Notes: generated by a model from the sequence alone, not told the origin. Positions 1-10,413 are shown, counted from the stretch's first letter. The stretch: 40,084 bases of DNA from Puniceicoccales bacterium (GCA_031258545.1 JAIRMU010000017.1:1-40084); one strand, 5' to 3'. Numbers and translations: made by a program.

Positions 1-397
1 GTTCAAATGTCCACAGTTTTCAATAATTCTAAGGAGTGTTGCTTCAACGTCCTTGGCCATCGACTTAGCTTCTCCGCAGATGTAAAAATAAGCACCTTTT
101 TGCAACCATTCCCACAAAACATTTGCATTTTCCATCATTCTATGCTGGACGTACACTTTATGCGCTTGATCTCGCGAAAACGCCAAATCCAATCGTGTAA
201 GTACGTTTTCTCGCTGACAATGGGTAATAAAGTCTTCGAGGATATAAAGTCAACATCGCGATGTCGACCTCCAAAAAATAGCCAATTGTGCCCGGTTGCT
301 TTTGATATAAGTCTTGCCTCTAAAAACGCTTTAAATAGTGCAATCCCAGTCCCTACTATAAAATTGAATTGAATGGTAGGAGAAATCGGCTTACTAC
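1..397 (-). pseudogene. CysJ-like flavoprotein reductase, C-terminal remnant
   Basis: On the minus strand the translation matches the NADPH-binding C-terminal part of sulfite reductase flavoprotein / cytochrome P450 reductase-type enzymes. In order one reads FIVGTGIALFKAFLEAR, GHNWLFFGGRHRDVDFI, then in another frame LEDFITHCQRENVLTRLDLA, FSRDQAHKVYVQHRM, LWEWLQKGAYFYICGEAKS and MAKDVEATLLRIIENCG. The family's NADPH-site motifs (GTGIAPF-like, FFG, SRDQ-KVYVQ, YICG) are all present. A one-base frameshift lies near 240, and a TGA stop at about 396-398 precedes the fragment, so the FMN and FAD domains are missing. The end lies beyond the window start. It sits 17 bp downstream of cdsA on the same strand. 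A sequencing error could explain the frameshift but not the missing N-terminal domains. No start codon or ribosome-binding site serves it. Confidence 0.8.
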
Positions 398-413
398 GTC
401 AACGTTAGGCCAT

Positions 414-1220
414 TTAAATGCTGCAGTATTTTATTAGGAAATACCCTATGGGTGCATTGAGGAGAAGGCTATCTACTAAGTCTAGGACACCGCCGATGCC
501 CGGAATGAGTCCCCCCGAATCTTTTTGCTGCGATTGACGTTTGAGCAAGGATTCAATCAAGTCGGAAACAACGGCGCCCATGGCCAAAATGCAGGAAAAA
601 GTTATTTTTTGGAAACAACTCAAGGATGTAAAGTTTGGAAAACAATATGGGATTAAAAGGCCTGCTATGCAGGCCAATAGAATGCCGCCGACAACACCTT
701 CCCATGTTTTTTGTGGACTGATGTTAAGAGCCAGGTGATGTTTCCCCATAGTACTCCCTATTACGAGACCTCCAATGTCCGTCATTTTGGTAACGGCAAC
801 AATCCAGAACAGCGTACTTGTGGAAAAATTTGTGTGTACGGTCCTGGCAAAAAGTATCAAAAAGTGTAGGTTGAATGGGATATACCAAAATGAAAACAAC
901 GAGCTAATCAAACTCACCGCATTTTTGGTTTTTACAATGGCGCTTAAACAGATGATCATTAAAAAGGTAAGGTAGGCGGATCCCAAAGCTTGGGCCGTAA
1001 GGGGGATAAACCATAATGTAACCGGGAATACGACGGCCATCCACGTATCAAAGGCGCTCCAGGTATTGAGGCCCGCTGCCTGCAACATTTTGGAAAGTTC
1101 AATCTGCGAAAATAGAGAAATCAAAACGATCCACGTCACGATGGCACTTTTTTGAAAATAGTAAACGGATCCCAACAGTGTTCCCCACAAAAAAATGGAA
1201 CTCAACGTACGCTTTTTCAT
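414..1220 (-). CDS. cdsA: Phosphatidate cytidylyltransferase
   Basis: CdsA makes CDP-diacylglycerol from phosphatidate and CTP at the inner membrane, the branch point of phospholipid synthesis. The 268-residue protein is very hydrophobic, with about seven membrane segments. Its C-terminal signature reads SLLKRQSQQKDSGGLIPG, then GIGGVLDLVDSLL (about residues 222-255). The family pattern normally has a His in GHGG and Arg in DR; here they are Ile and Leu, a variant I associate from memory with chlamydial and verrucomicrobial CdsA. The start ATG lies 2 bp beyond the uppS stop, so the two are co-transcribed. The uppS-cdsA pair is a conserved bacterial arrangement. A decayed flavoprotein fragment follows. 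Confidence 0.9.
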   Translation of the reverse strand: MKKRTLSSIFLWGTLLGSVYYFQKSAIVTWIVLISLFSQIELSKMLQAAGLNTWSAFDTWMAVVFPVTLWFIPLTAQALGSAYLTFLMIICLSAIVKTKNAVSLISSLFSFWYIPFNLHFLILFARTVHTNFSTSTLFWIVAVTKMTDIGGLVIGSTMGKHHLALNISPQKTWEGVVGGILLACIAGLLIPYCFPNFTSLSCFQKITFSCILAMGAVVSDLIESLLKRQSQQKDSGGLIPGIGGVLDLVDSLLLNAPIGYFLIKYCSI

Positions 1221-1222
1221 GA

Positions 1223-1921
1223 TTATTGTTCGGCATTACCGAAACGTCGTTCACGTTTTTGGTAATCTTCGATGGCTAGATTAAATGCCTCTTTGTTAAA
1301 ATCAGGCCAGTAAGTGGGCGTAAAATATAATTCGCTGTAGGCGGATTGCAGGCATAAGTAATTGCTCAACCTCATTTCGCCGGAGGTTCTAATCACCAAA
1401 TCGGGATCGGGCATGTCGGCCGTGTATAGGTAACGAGAGAAGGTCTTCCAGTTCAACGAAGGGGTTGTTGGGGACGTCTGTGTACAAAGTTTAATGGCCC
1501 GCAGTATTTCCTCTCGAGCACCATAATTGAGCGCCAAGACGAGATTGTATTCGGTAAACTGAGAAGTGGCCTGTTTTATGTCCATTAGGGTGGCGTACAA
1601 ATTGGAAGGGAGTTGGGCGATGTCTCCCAACGTATGCAGGCGAATTTTTTCTTTGATAAAATTTGCACGTTGTTTTTTTAGATGCGCGTTCAGCAAACGG
1701 AAAATAGTATTGACTTCCAATTTGGGGCGTTGCCAGTTTTCCGTAGAAAAAGCGAAGAAAGTCACAAAAGGAATATGCCAGTGTTGAAACGCATGCTGAG
1801 CAATCTCGAAAGCACGTTTGGCCCCCTCTTTATGGCCATCCGACCGTGATAAATTGCGTTGCTTAGCCCAACGACCATTCCCATCTAAAATGAGCGCAAC
1901 GTGCTTAAGGGGCGTTTCCAT
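1223..1921 (-). CDS. uppS: Isoprenyl (undecaprenyl diphosphate) synthase
   Basis: This cis-prenyltransferase condenses isopentenyl diphosphate units onto farnesyl diphosphate to form the C55 carrier lipid for wall and envelope polymers. The 232-residue protein opens with the family motif LILDGNGRWAKQRNL (catalytic Asp, residues 11-25), followed by FFAFSTENWQRP and, near the C terminus, PDPDLVIRTSGEMRLSNYL and SELYFTPTYWPDF. Its length is slightly short for the family (about 240-250). It lies 11 bp downstream of the aspS stop and 2 bp upstream of cdsA. UppS and CdsA share a membrane-biogenesis role and the spacing implies one transcript. Confidence 0.95.
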   Translation of the reverse strand: METPLKHVALILDGNGRWAKQRNLSRSDGHKEGAKRAFEIAQHAFQHWHIPFVTFFAFSTENWQRPKLEVNTIFRLLNAHLKKQRANFIKEKIRLHTLGDIAQLPSNLYATLMDIKQATSQFTEYNLVLALNYGAREEILRAIKLCTQTSPTTPSLNWKTFSRYLYTADMPDPDLVIRTSGEMRLSNYLCLQSAYSELYFTPTYWPDFNKEAFNLAIEDYQKRERRFGNAEQ

Positions 1922-1932
1922 GAGCTTTATTT

Positions 1933-3720
1933 TTAAGCATTCAATATGAATTGTAAATTTAAATCTTCGAGCTGCTTATCGTTCACGTATCCCGGACTCA
2001 TGGACATGAGGTCTTGCCCCTTCTGTGTTTTTGGAAACGCAATCACATCTCGAATGCTGTGTACACCCGCCATTAATGCTACCAAGCGATCAAACCCCAG
2101 CGCGATACCACCGTGGGGAGGCGCCCCAAATTTGAATGCTTTCAATAGGTAACCAAACCGATTTTCAACGACTTCGGGAGATAGTTTAAGGACCTCTTCA
2201 AAAATGAATTGTTGGATTTCTGCCGAATGAATGCGGATACTACCTCCTCCCAATTCTGTGCCATTAAGGACCAAATCGTAATGCTGCCCACGTACTTTTT
2301 GTGGATCTGTTTTTAATAGAGGAACATCTGCCTTGACGGGTGCGGTGAAAGGATGATGCGTTGCGACATATTTGTTTTGTTCTTCGTCAAAAGTAAGCAG
2401 TGGGAAATCAACAACCCACAAAAATTTGTAATCGCCGGGAGAAATGGTCAAAAGGCCTCGTTTTTCCAATATGGACCCAATTTCTAGACGAATTTTCCCC
2501 AAAATTGTGCAAGCTTTTTCCCATGACCCTGCCATAAAAAACAGACAATCACCTTCCTGGATGTCCAATGTTTGCGATAAAGCTTGCTTTTCCGTATCCG
2601 ACAGAAATTTTGTCAGCGGCGACTTCCATTCGCCGGATTTAACCTTTACGAAAGCCAAGCCTTGGGCTCCAAGCTCCTTGGCTTTTTGTTCGAGCATGGT
2701 AAGTTCGCCCGTGGTAACGTCTGCGAAATGTGCAACGCGTAGTACCTTAACGACACCACCTTTGGCAACTATGTTGGCAAAAACTTGCAATTTTGATGCC
2801 CGGAAAATGCTTGAAACATCCTGCAATTCCATGCCGAAACGCATGTCGGGTTTGTCGGATCCAAAACGACTTACGGCATCTTCAAACGTCATGCGCAGGA
2901 AAGGCGTTTTGACCAATGTCCCCAGGCAATGATGCCACAATTTTGCAACAAGCCCTTCGATTAATGTGTAAATATCTTCTCGATCAACGAAAGAAGCTTC
3001 CAGATCCATCTGCGTAAATTCGGGTTGGCGATCTGCGCGTAAGTCTTCATCGCGGAAGCAACGTGCCAGTGAAAAATACCGTTCAACACCTGCAACCATC
3101 AACATTTGCTTGTACTGCTGTGGCGATTGGGTGAGCGCGTAGCACTGGCCTGGATTGAGTCGACTGGGTACGAGAAATTCCCTCGCGCCTTCGGGCGTAC
3201 TTTTAAACAAAATGGGGGTTTCTATTTCGAAAAACCCTTCTTCGCTCAAATAATTTCTAATCACCATGGAAGCCTGATGCCTCAATTGCAATCGGTCTTG
3301 GTTGATTTTTCTTCGCAAGTCGAGGTAGCGATACGTAAGGCGCAAATCTTCGCTTACTCGGTCCGCTTTATCATCTAGAGGGAAAGGAAGCGTCTGACAG
3401 ATGTTGTGAATTTCGATACCATTCACCTGAACTTCGATTTCTCCGGTTGTAATACGTTTATTAACGGTTTCCTGAGGTCTCCGGCGTACCGTACCGCAGA
3501 CTTCAATGACGGATTCCGGCTTCAGTGCGGTTAAAGCTTCTTGAAATTGGTTGGGATCCAACACCAATTGCGTAATGCCTTCGCGATCCCTGAGGTCGAT
3601 GAAACAAAGTCCACCGTGATCTCGCAGGCTTTGTACCCAACCCATCAAAGTAACGGTTTGATTTACTTGGATACCATTTAAAACACCACACGTGTGTGTT
3701 CGTTGACGCAACTCCCTCAT
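1933..3720 (-). CDS. aspS: Aspartyl-tRNA synthetase (bacterial type)
   Basis: It charges tRNA with aspartate. The 595-residue length and architecture are the bacterial type: an N-terminal OB-fold anticodon-binding domain (about residues 1-105, with VTLMGWVQSLRDHGG), then the class II catalytic core. Class II motifs are visible: RYLDLRR and FFEIETPILFKSTPEGAREF (motif 1), FSLARCFRDEDLRADRQPEF (motif 2), the GAD-type insertion in the middle, and GIALGFDRLVALM (motif 3) near residue 550. A tRNA-Asn gene lies 110 bp upstream on the same strand. Bacterial AspRS enzymes are often non-discriminating and also charge tRNA-Asn for GatCAB, but sequence alone does not settle that here. Confidence 0.96.
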   Translation of the reverse strand: MRELRQRTHTCGVLNGIQVNQTVTLMGWVQSLRDHGGLCFIDLRDREGITQLVLDPNQFQEALTALKPESVIEVCGTVRRRPQETVNKRITTGEIEVQVNGIEIHNICQTLPFPLDDKADRVSEDLRLTYRYLDLRRKINQDRLQLRHQASMVIRNYLSEEGFFEIETPILFKSTPEGAREFLVPSRLNPGQCYALTQSPQQYKQMLMVAGVERYFSLARCFRDEDLRADRQPEFTQMDLEASFVDREDIYTLIEGLVAKLWHHCLGTLVKTPFLRMTFEDAVSRFGSDKPDMRFGMELQDVSSIFRASKLQVFANIVAKGGVVKVLRVAHFADVTTGELTMLEQKAKELGAQGLAFVKVKSGEWKSPLTKFLSDTEKQALSQTLDIQEGDCLFFMAGSWEKACTILGKIRLEIGSILEKRGLLTISPGDYKFLWVVDFPLLTFDEEQNKYVATHHPFTAPVKADVPLLKTDPQKVRGQHYDLVLNGTELGGGSIRIHSAEIQQFIFEEVLKLSPEVVENRFGYLLKAFKFGAPPHGGIALGFDRLVALMAGVHSIRDVIAFPKTQKGQDLMSMSPGYVNDKQLEDLNLQFILNA

Positions 3721-3829
3721 GCTAGAGACACAATAAGCACCTTACGTATCCTTACACAAGCAAATCTTTTCACGAAAAACGCAAGCAAACTTATTTGCCC
3801 AAACGGCCACGAAAATATGCATACCCCTC

Positions 3830-5338
<1,509 letters not shown>

Positions 5339-5809
5339 TCATGCCTTATTTTTTTTGATGGAGGTTAAAATGAAAAATGCGCAGGCGAGACACAGGTAGG
5401 CATCGGCAAGATTGAAGCAAGGCCAGTGATAATTTTTGTAATGAAAGTCCAAAAAATCTATAACGCCCGGACGATAAAATCGGTCTATGGAATTCCCTAT
5501 GATCCCGCCAAGGGCACCGCCGAAAGCAAGTTTTGCCATGCAATTGGGCAAAGCAATTTTAGACCTACAAAGGCACAAACCTACAGCGGCTGCAACACCG
5601 CAATAGGCTAATATACGTGAAGCATTTTGGAAAATTCCCCACACGGAGCCCGTATTGATCACGTAACAGATGGAAAATAGATCAGGTATAACGACGTACG
5701 GTTCATTCATTGGAAAATACTTTGCAATACTTGCTTTGCTAATTTGGTCAAAACAAACCAACAATAGGGTCCATAAAAAAATGCAGATGTTGTTTTGAAA
5801 GCTTTTCAT
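5339..5809 (-). CDS. lspA: Lipoprotein signal peptidase (signal peptidase II)
   Basis: This inner-membrane aspartyl protease removes the signal peptide from diacylglyceryl-modified prolipoproteins. The 156-residue protein has the usual four membrane segments and all family motifs: FDQISK (residues 20-25), NTGSVWGIF (about 52-60), GGIIGNSIDR with the first catalytic Asp (about 100-109), and VIDFLDF then FNLADAYLCLA with the second catalytic Asp (about 115-141). Length is typical. A perfect 9-bp inverted repeat ends 6 bases upstream of the start codon and may affect translation or transcription. The gene lies downstream of tRNA-Arg on the same strand, and the region beyond its stop holds no intact gene. 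Confidence 0.95.
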   Translation of the reverse strand: MKSFQNNICIFLWTLLLVCFDQISKASIAKYFPMNEPYVVIPDLFSICYVINTGSVWGIFQNASRILAYCGVAAAVGLCLCRSKIALPNCMAKLAFGGALGGIIGNSIDRFYRPGVIDFLDFHYKNYHWPCFNLADAYLCLACAFFILTSIKKNKA

Positions 5810-5815
5810 GATTCA

Positions 5816-5843
5816 ACGTTGCCTGCCATCCATAAGGCAACGT
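5816..5843 (-). promoter_or_regulatory. Inverted repeat just upstream of lspA
   Basis: ACGTTGCCT (5816-5824) and AGGCAACGT (5835-5843) form a perfect 9-bp stem with a 10-base loop, ending 6 bases before the lspA ATG. No run of T follows on either strand, so it is not a classic terminator. It would occlude the ribosome-binding region of an lspA transcript, or could bind a protein. Confidence 0.4.
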
Positions 5844-5888
5844 AAACAATGTTTGTAAGTATTGGTTTCATAACAAATAGAAAACTCA

Positions 5889-5963
5889 TGGCGCTCTCGT
5901 CGGGATTCGAACCCGAATTTCTGGCTTCGGAGGCCAACGCTCTATCCATTGAACTACGAGAGC
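5889..5963 (-). tRNA. tRNA-Arg (anticodon CCG)
   Basis: The reverse complement folds as a cloverleaf. The acceptor stem GCTCTCG pairs with CGAGAGC, followed by discriminator G and an encoded CCA at 5891-5889. The anticodon loop CTCCGAA gives CCG, which reads the Arg codon CGG. The T-loop region is GGTTCGAATCC. The first ten bases of the gene are repeated directly at 5982-5991. Confidence 0.96.
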
Positions 5964-6080
5964 CAAGCCTTTCTAAACACACTACGAGAGCTTATATTTT
6001 GCAACCTTAATCTGACGGTTTGTCAAAATTCTAGAATAGAACAATCCAAAATAAACTTCCTGGCATTCTCCCAAAAAATT

Positions 6081-6830
6081 TTAGGAATTTGAATTCGCGT
6101 ACAATGGCCTTATTTTTTCGGATAAAATCCATCCTTCGGCGAGCTCCGTTTTGATGTATGTAAATCGATCGCGTTGATCGGATATTTCGCACAAAGTACC
6201 TTCGGGTATGCTTTGCCGAATGGGACTTGATTCCGTAGGAGCGAAGCGAATAGGGTTTTCGTCGATGAGTACACCCATACGAAGATCACTTTTATGAACA
6301 TATAACAGGGTACCTATGCACAGAAACAATACGCCGCAAAAGCAACTCAGTTGTAGGTATATTTTTCTGCGCGTAAAGCAAACGTAGATAATGATTAAAA
6401 AAATACTTATCCAAAAACAAAGGTCCAACACGACAACCCACGTGTTTAGGGTTACCGCCTGGACAATCGTACGACACCAGGTTGATTTTAGAGGTGGGAG
6501 GGTAGGATAAGATTGATACAACGATTGCATCGTCTGATTAAGTTCGGTCCACCGAGGGCGATACTGTTTTGCCTTAAGAAAATAAAATAAAGCGTATCCT
6601 GGCCGTTTTAAGGAAGCGTACGTATTCCCCAAATTAAAATACACGTGTGCACTGGGGGCGTATTGCAATGCTTTTTCATAGTAATCGGCCGCCGATTCTA
6701 AATTTTTTTCTCCAAAACACTTATTCCCTTCCTGAATATACATTTGAGCCGTGGATAAATCGATGGCGTGGACCGTTGCCATGCTCATGAACAGTAAGGT
6801 TAAAATCATGTGCAGGTACTTTTTTTTCAT
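6081..6830 (-). CDS. batE: BatE-like TPR and SH3-domain membrane protein
   Basis: This is the last gene of the Bat operon. The product has a hydrophobic N-terminal signal (MKKKYLHMILTLLFMSMA), tetratricopeptide repeats (about residues 25-90, including YYEKALQYAPSAHVYFNLGN), two membrane segments (about 125-185), and a C-terminal SH3-like segment (AEGWILSEKIRPL near the end). This TPR-membrane-SH3 order is that of BatE. I chose the ATG at 6830 because it overlaps the batD stop as ATGA; a longer open frame reaches 6878 inside batD. Bat proteins are described as a membrane complex linked to stress or aerotolerance; the molecular role is unsettled. The protein is 249 residues. Confidence 0.8.
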   Translation of the reverse strand: MKKKYLHMILTLLFMSMATVHAIDLSTAQMYIQEGNKCFGEKNLESAADYYEKALQYAPSAHVYFNLGNTYASLKRPGYALFYFLKAKQYRPRWTELNQTMQSLYQSYPTLPPLKSTWCRTIVQAVTLNTWVVVLDLCFWISIFLIIIYVCFTRRKIYLQLSCFCGVLFLCIGTLLYVHKSDLRMGVLIDENPIRFAPTESSPIRQSIPEGTLCEISDQRDRFTYIKTELAEGWILSEKIRPLYANSNS

Positions 6831-8638
6831 TTTATTGCGCGCAGTAAATCGTTTAAATCTTGCAGTGAATCCGGACATTGCTCGTCATTGAATTGGCCAA
6901 ATTGACTCTGGCGATACTTTTGTTCCAGCGATTGTAAATATTGCAATTGTTCGTCGGGTAATTGAATGCCCAAATTGTCAAGTTGTGTTACCAAATCGTC
7001 TATTTCATTTAGGGCAATATTTTGCCGTTTATATTTTAGTGAAATGGTTAGGGAAACGATTTTGTAAGCGCAGCTGTAAAATGCGCTTACATCCCGTGCC
7101 CTAAAAGCTTGCTTCAACATCCTTTCGGTCTTTTTGTACAAATGTTTATGCTGGATTTGGAGTTGATACGCTTTATCATAAGTACGTCTATGGTAACGGA
7201 TCCCCATAAAACTTAAGCCTAAACTTATTAGAAACAGTGTCCACTGAAGCTGGCTAAAACCCGTCCTTTGCCATAGCCATTGTTGATTTTCCCAAGCAAT
7301 ATTTTGTAAAACAATTTTACCGAATAGGGGAACGGCGGGTTCGGGCGATGGTTTGACTTCACCGGATAAAGTCTGCGCTTGGGATGTTTTTATGGGCGGC
7401 TTAACATTTAGTTTAAAAGGGTAAGCTTTTTTTAGATGGACGTAGGATTGCGTTGTGGTATCAAAGTAACAAAAATGTACAACCGGTAGGTCTACTTCTC
7501 CCGATTTTAGCGGAACGATGAGGTATTCGTAGTGCATTTTCCCCGTAAAACCCAATTTATCCGAAGGTTCAAAATTAGATTTTGGTAGATAAGTTCGCCA
7601 TTCGCCCGAGTCAAAGATTAAAGTGGGCTCTTGAATTCTTTCGAAATTCCCTGATCCCTGCAATGTAACGTGCAGTGTGATGGGCTCATCTTGAATGGCT
7701 TCCTTTTCTTCAATCCTTGGACTTGCCAATTGGAAATATCCAATTGCCTGATGAAAAGGTTGCGGTTGTGGAGTGGGCAGCGACTGGACAACTACCTTGA
7801 GGGGGGATGTGTCGACGGTTACGGCTTTAGGTTGCGCAAAAACACTGCTGAAGCTACGGTTAAAAAATGATAGCAAATCGTTGTCATCATCGTCATCCAA
7901 TCTTTGATTAAATGCAGCGGGCTGTTCTATCATCAAATCCAAATTGAAACTTAAAGTTTGTGGGCCTGATTTCAGAGGCGTAACAAGCGTTGCCCAAGAA
8001 ATGCATTGATAATCCGTACCTTGAATGCTTTTGTAAGATTTTTCGGGCGCATCCGTCAGGTGTGTGGCCGCAAAAGTATCGCCATTTTTTTGAGGCAAAT
8101 TGGTAAGTTGACCGCGCACATTGTCCGCTATCAACAATTGGATTTCCATCGGGCAACTCTGCCCAAGGTACCAAGTATTGGGCATTTTGTGCTCTAGACG
8201 TAAAAAGATGGGTGTAGATGTACCGGTTGTGTGCTGTTGCGTACGGGCATCCGCAGGCAGCACCGTAAGGGTTGAGCCTGGAATGGTATAGGTTTGTCCC
8301 TGAATGTCGATGCTGATTGCCGGTATCTGAAAAGTACCCGTAGTTTGAGGGAATGCAGAAAAACGCCACAGGGTGGACTGTTGGGAAACGCCGTTAATAA
8401 TCTGCGTGTTGAAAGTTCCACTCTCGTATTTGAGCCGTAAATTATCGATGATGGGTTGAGGAAAATTCGCCTGACGTACAATGACATTTTTAGCCGTTAC
8501 CATCCATGTCGCATGTTCGCCTAAGTGAATGGTCGACGGATGAAACGTTGCTTCAAATGCGATATTTGGGTTACCTAAGCTTTGGCCGCAGAGACATAGG
8601 ACACAACACCATAGAAAATATTTTTTCCGTAAAAACAT
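6827..8638 (-). CDS. batD: BatD-like protein (oxygen-tolerance domain)
   Basis: The protein is about 603 residues: an N-terminal signal (MFLRKKYFLWCCVLCLCG), a long exported beta-rich portion with repeated domains (for example YTIPGSTLTVLPAD and a later YEYLIVPLKSGEVDLPVV segment), one membrane segment near residues 460-478 (LFLISLGLSFMGI) and a cytoplasmic helical tail. That layout and the KSG...LP pattern fit BatD. An acidic tract LDDDDDND lies near residue 248. I prefer the ATG at 8638, which gives a clean signal peptide 4 bp after the batC stop with GGTGA just upstream; the longer frame to 8692 lies inside batC. It overlaps batE by 4 bp. Confidence 0.85.
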   Translation of the reverse strand: MFLRKKYFLWCCVLCLCGQSLGNPNIAFEATFHPSTIHLGEHATWMVTAKNVIVRQANFPQPIIDNLRLKYESGTFNTQIINGVSQQSTLWRFSAFPQTTGTFQIPAISIDIQGQTYTIPGSTLTVLPADARTQQHTTGTSTPIFLRLEHKMPNTWYLGQSCPMEIQLLIADNVRGQLTNLPQKNGDTFAATHLTDAPEKSYKSIQGTDYQCISWATLVTPLKSGPQTLSFNLDLMIEQPAAFNQRLDDDDDNDLLSFFNRSFSSVFAQPKAVTVDTSPLKVVVQSLPTPQPQPFHQAIGYFQLASPRIEEKEAIQDEPITLHVTLQGSGNFERIQEPTLIFDSGEWRTYLPKSNFEPSDKLGFTGKMHYEYLIVPLKSGEVDLPVVHFCYFDTTTQSYVHLKKAYPFKLNVKPPIKTSQAQTLSGEVKPSPEPAVPLFGKIVLQNIAWENQQWLWQRTGFSQLQWTLFLISLGLSFMGIRYHRRTYDKAYQLQIQHKHLYKKTERMLKQAFRARDVSAFYSCAYKIVSLTISLKYKRQNIALNEIDDLVTQLDNLGIQLPDEQLQYLQSLEQKYRQSQFGQFNDEQCPDSLQDLNDLLRAIK

Positions 8639-8642
8639 ACAA

Positions 8643-9410
8643 TCACCAATCCTGTAAAACCCTTGGATCTTCGGGTAAATTTTGAGAATCACTAGAAAAA
8701 TTTATGGGCAGTACTTTTTCATCACCTTTGGTGCTCTTGAGCAAAGTTTCCATTTCTTGTTGAGATCTTTCTTGTTGGGGCATTGGGGCCTGCTGGGGAG
8801 CATTTTCATTCATGCGATTGGCTTGCGGTTTGTCGGGGGCTTTATCTTCTGACTCCTTTTCCGTCTCTTTCTCTTTTTCCTTTTCATTCTCCTTCGAAGA
8901 CGACTCGTTATCTGCATTGGAATCGTTGGAGGTATTATTTGAATTATCCTGTGGCTGCTCCTGCTTTTGTTGTTCTTGGTTTTTTTTCAATTTCTCGAGG
9001 GCTTTTTTTGCAATTTCTAAATTGTGCTGGGCATCTGCTGCTTTGGGATTAAGAGCAAGCGCACTTTCAAAAAATTTAATACTTTTTTCCAAACTCGCCA
9101 TTTGCTGCTTGGCATCTTGAGTTTGTTGAAACTGACGATAGTAAGTATTCCCTAAATTATAAAATATGCTTTCCTGGTCCTGTGGAAGCGTACACTTTTC
9201 AAGCGCTTGTTCATAGGATGTTTGCGCCTCATTAAATGCTTCTTCTTTATAGTGAACATTGGCCAAATTGTAGTGCCCTTGCCAAACGTCGGGATGCTGT
9301 TCGCAGTATTTTTGATGGCGGGCTTTTGCTGCAGTCAATGTATTTACTTCACCTCTTAAAAAACTTGTGAAGCTATAGAATGTGAAAAGTAATAAACATT
9401 CAATTTTCAT
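8643..9410 (-). CDS. batC: BatC-like TPR protein with charged low-complexity tail
   Basis: The 255-residue protein has an N-terminal signal segment (residues 1-20), then tetratricopeptide repeats over about residues 30-150 (NLANVHYKEEAFNEAQTSYE, FYNLGNTYYRQFQQ, FFESALALNPKAADAQHNLE). A low-complexity region rich in Glu, Lys, Gln, Ser and Asn follows (about 150-225). The C terminus ends in LPEDPRVLQDW; a W-containing end of this kind is common in BatC proteins. It starts 1 bp after the batB stop and ends 4 bp before batD. It probably serves as a periplasmic scaffold for the vWA proteins BatA and BatB. That role is inferred from the TPR fold and the operon. Confidence 0.82.
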   Translation of the reverse strand: MKIECLLLFTFYSFTSFLRGEVNTLTAAKARHQKYCEQHPDVWQGHYNLANVHYKEEAFNEAQTSYEQALEKCTLPQDQESIFYNLGNTYYRQFQQTQDAKQQMASLEKSIKFFESALALNPKAADAQHNLEIAKKALEKLKKNQEQQKQEQPQDNSNNTSNDSNADNESSSKENEKEKEKETEKESEDKAPDKPQANRMNENAPQQAPMPQQERSQQEMETLLKSTKGDEKVLPINFSSDSQNLPEDPRVLQDW

Positions 9411-9411
9411 T

Positions 9412-10413
9412 TCAAAATCGCATTTTTTCTTTTCTAAAAAATAGGCAAGGTTCTAAAAGTAAAAGCAGAAATGCCAATCCGGCAAATCTATGGAAACGTT
9501 CTATGGGAATCCTTTCTTCACTGTCAAAGTTTTCTTTAGGTAAGTGCTTTAAGGCTACGTTGTAAATTTGTTGCAACCCTTCTCCGGCATTACCCAGAGG
9601 AACATAAAATCCTTGTGTTGTTTGTGCAATTTGTTTTAACGTATTTTCATCCAGTCGGGTAATAACTATTTTGCCCTGATCATCTTTTAGGTATTCGGTA
9701 ATGCCACGTTCATTTTTAATGCCAATGCTCGTTCCTTTCTCGGATCCTATGCCGACCGTATGGATGACAACGCCGTTTCGGGAGGCTTCCTTTGCGGTCT
9801 GCATCACATCTCCGGCTAAGTTTTCTCCATCCGTCAACAAAATAAGTTGTTTGTAGCTCGTGTTTGTATCGAAAGTACGGATTGCCAACTGAATGGCTTC
9901 CGATAAGTTGGTACCTCCACGTGGTATGACATTCGTATCCAAAGCACGCAGTGAAAGCTTAAAAGCACCGTGATCCGCCGTCGTGGGACACTGCAGAAAT
10001 GCATTGCCGGCAAACGCGATAAGCCCCACTTGATTGCCCTGCAAAGACTTCAGCAGTTCTTCGATACTCAATTTAGCCAGATCAAGACGATTGGGCCTGA
10101 CATCGTTGGCCAACATACTTTTGGACGTATCAATGGCAAACAGCACGTTGAGTCCCGTTTGCGGACGTTTTTCGATCACTTCGCCCCACTGGGGACGTGC
10201 CAATGCCACAAATAAAGCAACAAGTCCCAGCAGTAAAATCCAACGACTAATTGTGTATACAATGCGGTGCGCATATTGAATGGGGAAGCATTTTTGCTGG
10301 GACCACCTGCGCAATAACTTATTTGTTTTACGTTGAACGAGTAATGCTACTATGTACAGCAAAGTAACATAGAGGATTCCAAAAATCAAAACGTAAGAAG
10401 ATTGAAATTTCAT
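9412..10413 (-). CDS. batB: BatB-like von Willebrand factor A membrane protein
   Basis: The 333-residue protein has two N-terminal membrane segments (about 8-26 and 53-70), a vWA domain (about 85-285) and a C-terminal membrane segment. The metal-ion-dependent adhesion site is visible as FAIDTSKSMLANDVRPNRLD (DxSxS type) with LLTDGENLAG further on. The spacing of the two N-terminal membrane segments before the vWA domain is that of BatA/BatB. Its ATG overlaps the upstream batA stop by 4 bp and batC follows after 1 bp. As the second of two adjacent vWA genes I call it BatB; the A/B assignment rests on order. Confidence 0.87.
   Translation of the reverse strand: MKFQSSYVLIFGILYVTLLYIVALLVQRKTNKLLRRWSQQKCFPIQYAHRIVYTISRWILLLGLVALFVALARPQWGEVIEKRPQTGLNVLFAIDTSKSMLANDVRPNRLDLAKLSIEELLKSLQGNQVGLIAFAGNAFLQCPTTADHGAFKLSLRALDTNVIPRGGTNLSEAIQLAIRTFDTNTSYKQLILLTDGENLAGDVMQTAKEASRNGVVIHTVGIGSEKGTSIGIKNERGITEYLKDDQGKIVITRLDENTLKQIAQTTQGFYVPLGNAGEGLQQIYNVALKHLPKENFDSEERIPIERFHRFAGLAFLLLLLEPCLFFRKEKMRF

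Noticed and set aside
7-372. Plus-strand 121-residue ORF
   Set aside because: It is antisense to the CysJ-like remnant, whose family motifs are plainly on the minus strand.
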